DNA of 64,000 nt. Source: Nocardioides sp. B-3. Its GTDB lineage: Bacteria > Actinomycetota > Actinomycetes > Propionibacteriales > Nocardioidaceae. The stretch lies in assembly GCF_024703895.1 (NCBI RefSeq), contig NZ_CP087968.1, positions 2,976,001 to 3,040,000 of the forward strand, in the 5' to 3' direction. Under the pieces are notes generated by a model that was given only the letters and a program-made list of their open reading frames with translations, was not told the origin of the DNA and made no database searches. Position numbers and translations under genes: made by a program. Positions 61,967-64,000 of this stretch are shown piece by piece; the stretch's first letter is position 1; every line of letters starts with the position of its first letter.

Positions 61967-62360
61967 GTGAACAGCGAGAATCCCCCGACCGCTCCGCCGC
62001 CGCTGGTGACGGCGGCGTCGATCACGGCCGTCGAGGGCGTGCTGCTGGTCGCCCCGGCCGTGCTCGAGATCGCCAACCTCACCGGCGGCCGGGTGACGAT
62101 GGGACTCACCACGGCGGTGTTCTTCGCGGCTTTCGGCGTGCTCCCCGGTCGGCTGCGGCTGGCTGATCACTCGCGGTCACACGTGGCCTCGAGGCCCGAT
62201 CCTGCTGGCCCAGCTGATCGGCCCGGGGCTGGCGTGGAACCTGCGCGGTGGCGAGACGACGCTGGTGTCGGTGGTGATCGCCGTGGTCGCGCTGATCGTG
62301 CTCGCCGGCATGCTGCACCCCGCGAGCATCGAGGCGATGAACGAGGCCGACGGGCGCTAG
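61967..62360 (+). CDS. Small integral membrane protein, frameshifted
   Basis: About 131 aa. Three or four hydrophobic segments: VTAASITAVEGVLLVAPAVLEIANL, VTMGLTTAVFFAAFGVLPG, and after a slip near 62193 ILLAQLIGPGLAWNL and VSVVIAVVALIVLAGML. Not recognised. Its TAG overlaps the stop codon of the convergent sigma factor gene. Confidence 0.7.
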
Positions 62361-63199
62361 TCCTGCTCGAGCGACTCCCGCAGCTGCTTGAGGGTCTTGG
62401 TCAGCAGGCGTGACACGTGCATCTGCGAGACGCCGATCTCCTCGGCGATCTGCGACTGCGTCATGTTCTTGAAGAAGCGCAGCAGCAGGATCCGCTTCTC
62501 GCGCGGGTCCGGGCCCTCGAGGAGCGGCTTGATCGACTCGCGGATCTCGACGTGCTCGAGGTTGTGGTCATCGACCCCCAGCGAGTCCAGCAGGCTCGGC
62601 GGTCCGTCGTCCGAGCTGTCGTTGGCGTCGAGGCTCAGCGTGGAGTAGGCGTTGCTGGACTCCATCCCCTCGATGATCTCCTCCACGCTGCAACCGATCA
62701 GCTCGGCGAGCTCGCGCGGGGTGGGGGAGCGGCCGAGCTTCTGGGTCAGCTCGGCGGTGCTCGCCGTGATCTGCATGCGCAGCTCCTGCAAGCGGCGCGG
62801 CACCCGGATCGCCCAGCCCTTGTCGTGAAGTAGCGCTTGATCTCGCCGATGATGGTCGGCGTGGCGTAGGTCGAGAACTCGACACCGCGCTCGGTGTCGA
62901 ATCGGTCCACGGCCTTGATCAGGCCGATCGTGCCGACCTGCACGAGGTCCTCGTGGGGCTCACCGCGGTTGCAGGAACCTGCGCGCGCAGTGCTCGACGA
63001 GCGGCAGGTGCAGGCGCACCAGGTCCTCGCGTGCCATCGTGCGGGCAGCCTCGGACAGCTCCTCGTCCCGGAAGGTCACGAAGAACTCCGCGCTTCGCTT
63101 GCGCGTGATCTCGATCCCGGTGAGCTCGATTGGCGCGTCGTCGTCGACGGCCTCCGCACCGTCCACCACCGCGCCGTCCCCCGTCGCGTCCTGAGTCAT
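62357..63199 (-). CDS. SigB/SigF-type general-stress sigma factor, frameshifted
   Basis: About 281 aa. Region 1.2/2: [30 protein letters not shown], then (after one extra base near 62974) [48 protein letters not shown]; a missing base near 62828 precedes [16 protein letters not shown]. Region 3 [27 protein letters not shown] and region 4 [38 protein letters not shown]. Follows the RsbW-like gene by one base, the standard arrangement. Confidence 0.92.
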
Positions 63200-63200
63200 C

Positions 63201-63650
63201 TCAGAGCTCTGCACCCGTCGGCTTGTCGGCCGACCCCGCGGCCAACTGGGAGGTCATCGTGAACCGGACGCGGAACAGGCCCTGCTCGGACGTCACGAGT
63301 GCATCGCTGGCCGGGGTGTCGAGCACCTGCCACGCGAAGCTCTCGAGGTCGGGCTCCGGGTTGTCCATCGCATCCGTCGAGACCTCGACGGTCATCGTGC
63401 CCTGACCCAGCTGGAACCGGGCGGTCAGCGCCGCCCCCGGGTCGGCAGCGGGCAGCACCAGCGCGCCGGCCTCGGCGACCGCGATCCGCAGGTCCTCGAT
63501 GTCGTCGATGGTGAAGTCGAGGCGGGCCGCCAGCGCGGCCGTGGTCGTGCGGAGCACCGAGGCGTATGCGCCGTCGGCCGGCAACCGCAGCTCGACGTCC
63601 GCGCGGGTGGAATCTCCGGTCGCGCTGTCGCCGCTGGTGGGGGCACTCAC
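63201..63650 (-). CDS. RsbW/UsfX-like anti-sigma factor
   Basis: 149 aa from GTG 63650 (VSAPTSGDS); longer upstream starts are open but unlikely. VELRLPADGAYASVLRTTTAALAARLDFTIDDIEDLRIAVAEAGALVLPAAD is the helix and N-box-like part of the HATPase_c_2 fold, diverged as is usual in actinobacterial SigF antagonists. Co-transcribed with the sigma factor gene, and predicted to bind it unless displaced by an antagonist, which is not in the window. Confidence 0.85.
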   Translation of the reverse strand: MSAPTSGDSATGDSTRADVELRLPADGAYASVLRTTTAALAARLDFTIDDIEDLRIAVAEAGALVLPAADPGAALTARFQLGQGTMTVEVSTDAMDNPEPDLESFAWQVLDTPASDALVTSEQGLFRVRFTMTSQLAAGSADKPTGAEL

Positions 63651-63726
63651 AATCTGCGTCCCGTTCTCGAGATTGGTTCGGTGGGCACACACTAACCAAG
63701 ACTCTTTCGGCCGCGTGAGCAGGAGT

Positions 63727-64000
63727 TCATCCGACACCGGCGCGAGGCGGTGGCTTGGGCGTGGCCCAGAGCATCAGCACCGCCGCCACGGCCGCAACGC
63801 CGGCGAGGACGAGGAACGCGTCGGCGTACAGAACCGAGCAGTTGTGCCAGCGCGGCGCCCGCGAACGGTGCGACGGCGGAGGCGGCGAGGGCCGGGGCGG
63901 TGAGGATGCCGTTGAGGGTGCCGTAGGCCTCCGGACCCCAACGGTCCGTGACGGCGGTGGCCCTGGACGAGGGTGTAGATGCCACGCGCCGGGCCAAGGA
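63727..64000 (-). CDS. MFS transporter, C-terminal part only, frameshifted
   Basis: Runs off the right edge. RVASTPSSRATAVTDRWGPEAYGTLNGILTAPALAASAVAPFAGAALAQLL resembles the penultimate helices of MFS permeases of the metabolite/drug type; after a slip near 63836, AFLVLAGVAAVAAVLMLWATPKPPPRAG ends at 63727. Too little remains for a substrate guess. Confidence 0.75.
   Translation of the reverse strand, partial: PWPGAWHLHPRPGPPPSRTVGVRRPTAPSTASSPPRPSPPPPSHRSRAPRWHNCSVLYADAFLVLAGVAAVAAVLMLWATPKPPPRAGVG

Overview
This is a 64 kb stretch of a very GC-rich actinobacterial chromosome. The WhiB protein, DUF4193, SigR/RsrA pair, bL37, PdtaS-type kinase and the overall protein style fit Nocardioidaceae, most likely Nocardioides or a close relative; the genus is an inference. 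No rRNA, tRNA, CRISPR array, phage or transposase was recognised. The sequence contains dozens of single-base indels that break otherwise well-conserved genes, mostly one extra G or C. I read these as sequencing or assembly errors, so most broken genes are annotated as one CDS spanning the break, with the break noted.

Layout. 1-7.9 kb: a leftward aerobic cobalamin operon (cobN-cobF-cobQ-cobK-cobU-ferredoxin) behind a cobalamin riboswitch. 7.9-12.4 kb: a histidine phosphatase and chrA-type transporter, then lon behind an HspR (HAIR) operator. 12.4-19.6 kb: phenylacetate catabolism, with paaZ divergent from paaABCDE across a TetR-type operator, and a TetR regulator. 20-22 kb: an SNF2-family helicase, followed by a block of intergenic hairpins. 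22.3-27.4 kb: a lipid or acyl-CoA operon (acyl-CoA dehydrogenase, SDR, APH-type kinase, histidine phosphatase, SDR) with a divergent TetR. 27.4-29.5 kb: a cupin-VOC-DUF5519-TetR operon behind a perfect 17-bp inverted repeat. 29.5-34.6 kb: an accessory-looking stretch with an ATPase-domain protein, two lipoprotein-like hydrolases, a broken 2'-5' RNA ligase gene and small unknown genes.

34.6-41.8 kb is rich in secreted proteases: a subtilase and two tandem HExxH proteins sharing a C-terminal domain, interspersed with DUF4193, a TetR-SPW pair and a UGT-type glycosyltransferase. 41.8-48.7 kb is mostly housekeeping (cytidylyltransferase, DUF445, S4 protein, FKBP, CBS, hisN-like, rsgA, aroA). 48.7-56.9 kb carries three sigma-factor loci: an ECF-like factor fused to a zinc motif, a membrane segment and an exported domain; the redox pair sigR-rsrA with a textbook SigR promoter; and an ECF factor coupled to a membrane-anchored DxDGDG protein. 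56.9-64 kb has a TPP enzyme, GNAT, DUF2785, a PdtaS-like sensor kinase, WhiB, and a SigB/SigF-type factor with its RsbW-like anti-sigma protein, ending in the tail of an MFS transporter.

Recurrent themes are short palindromic repeats, including REP-like elements inside cobN and paaA, and recognisable operators upstream of several operons.
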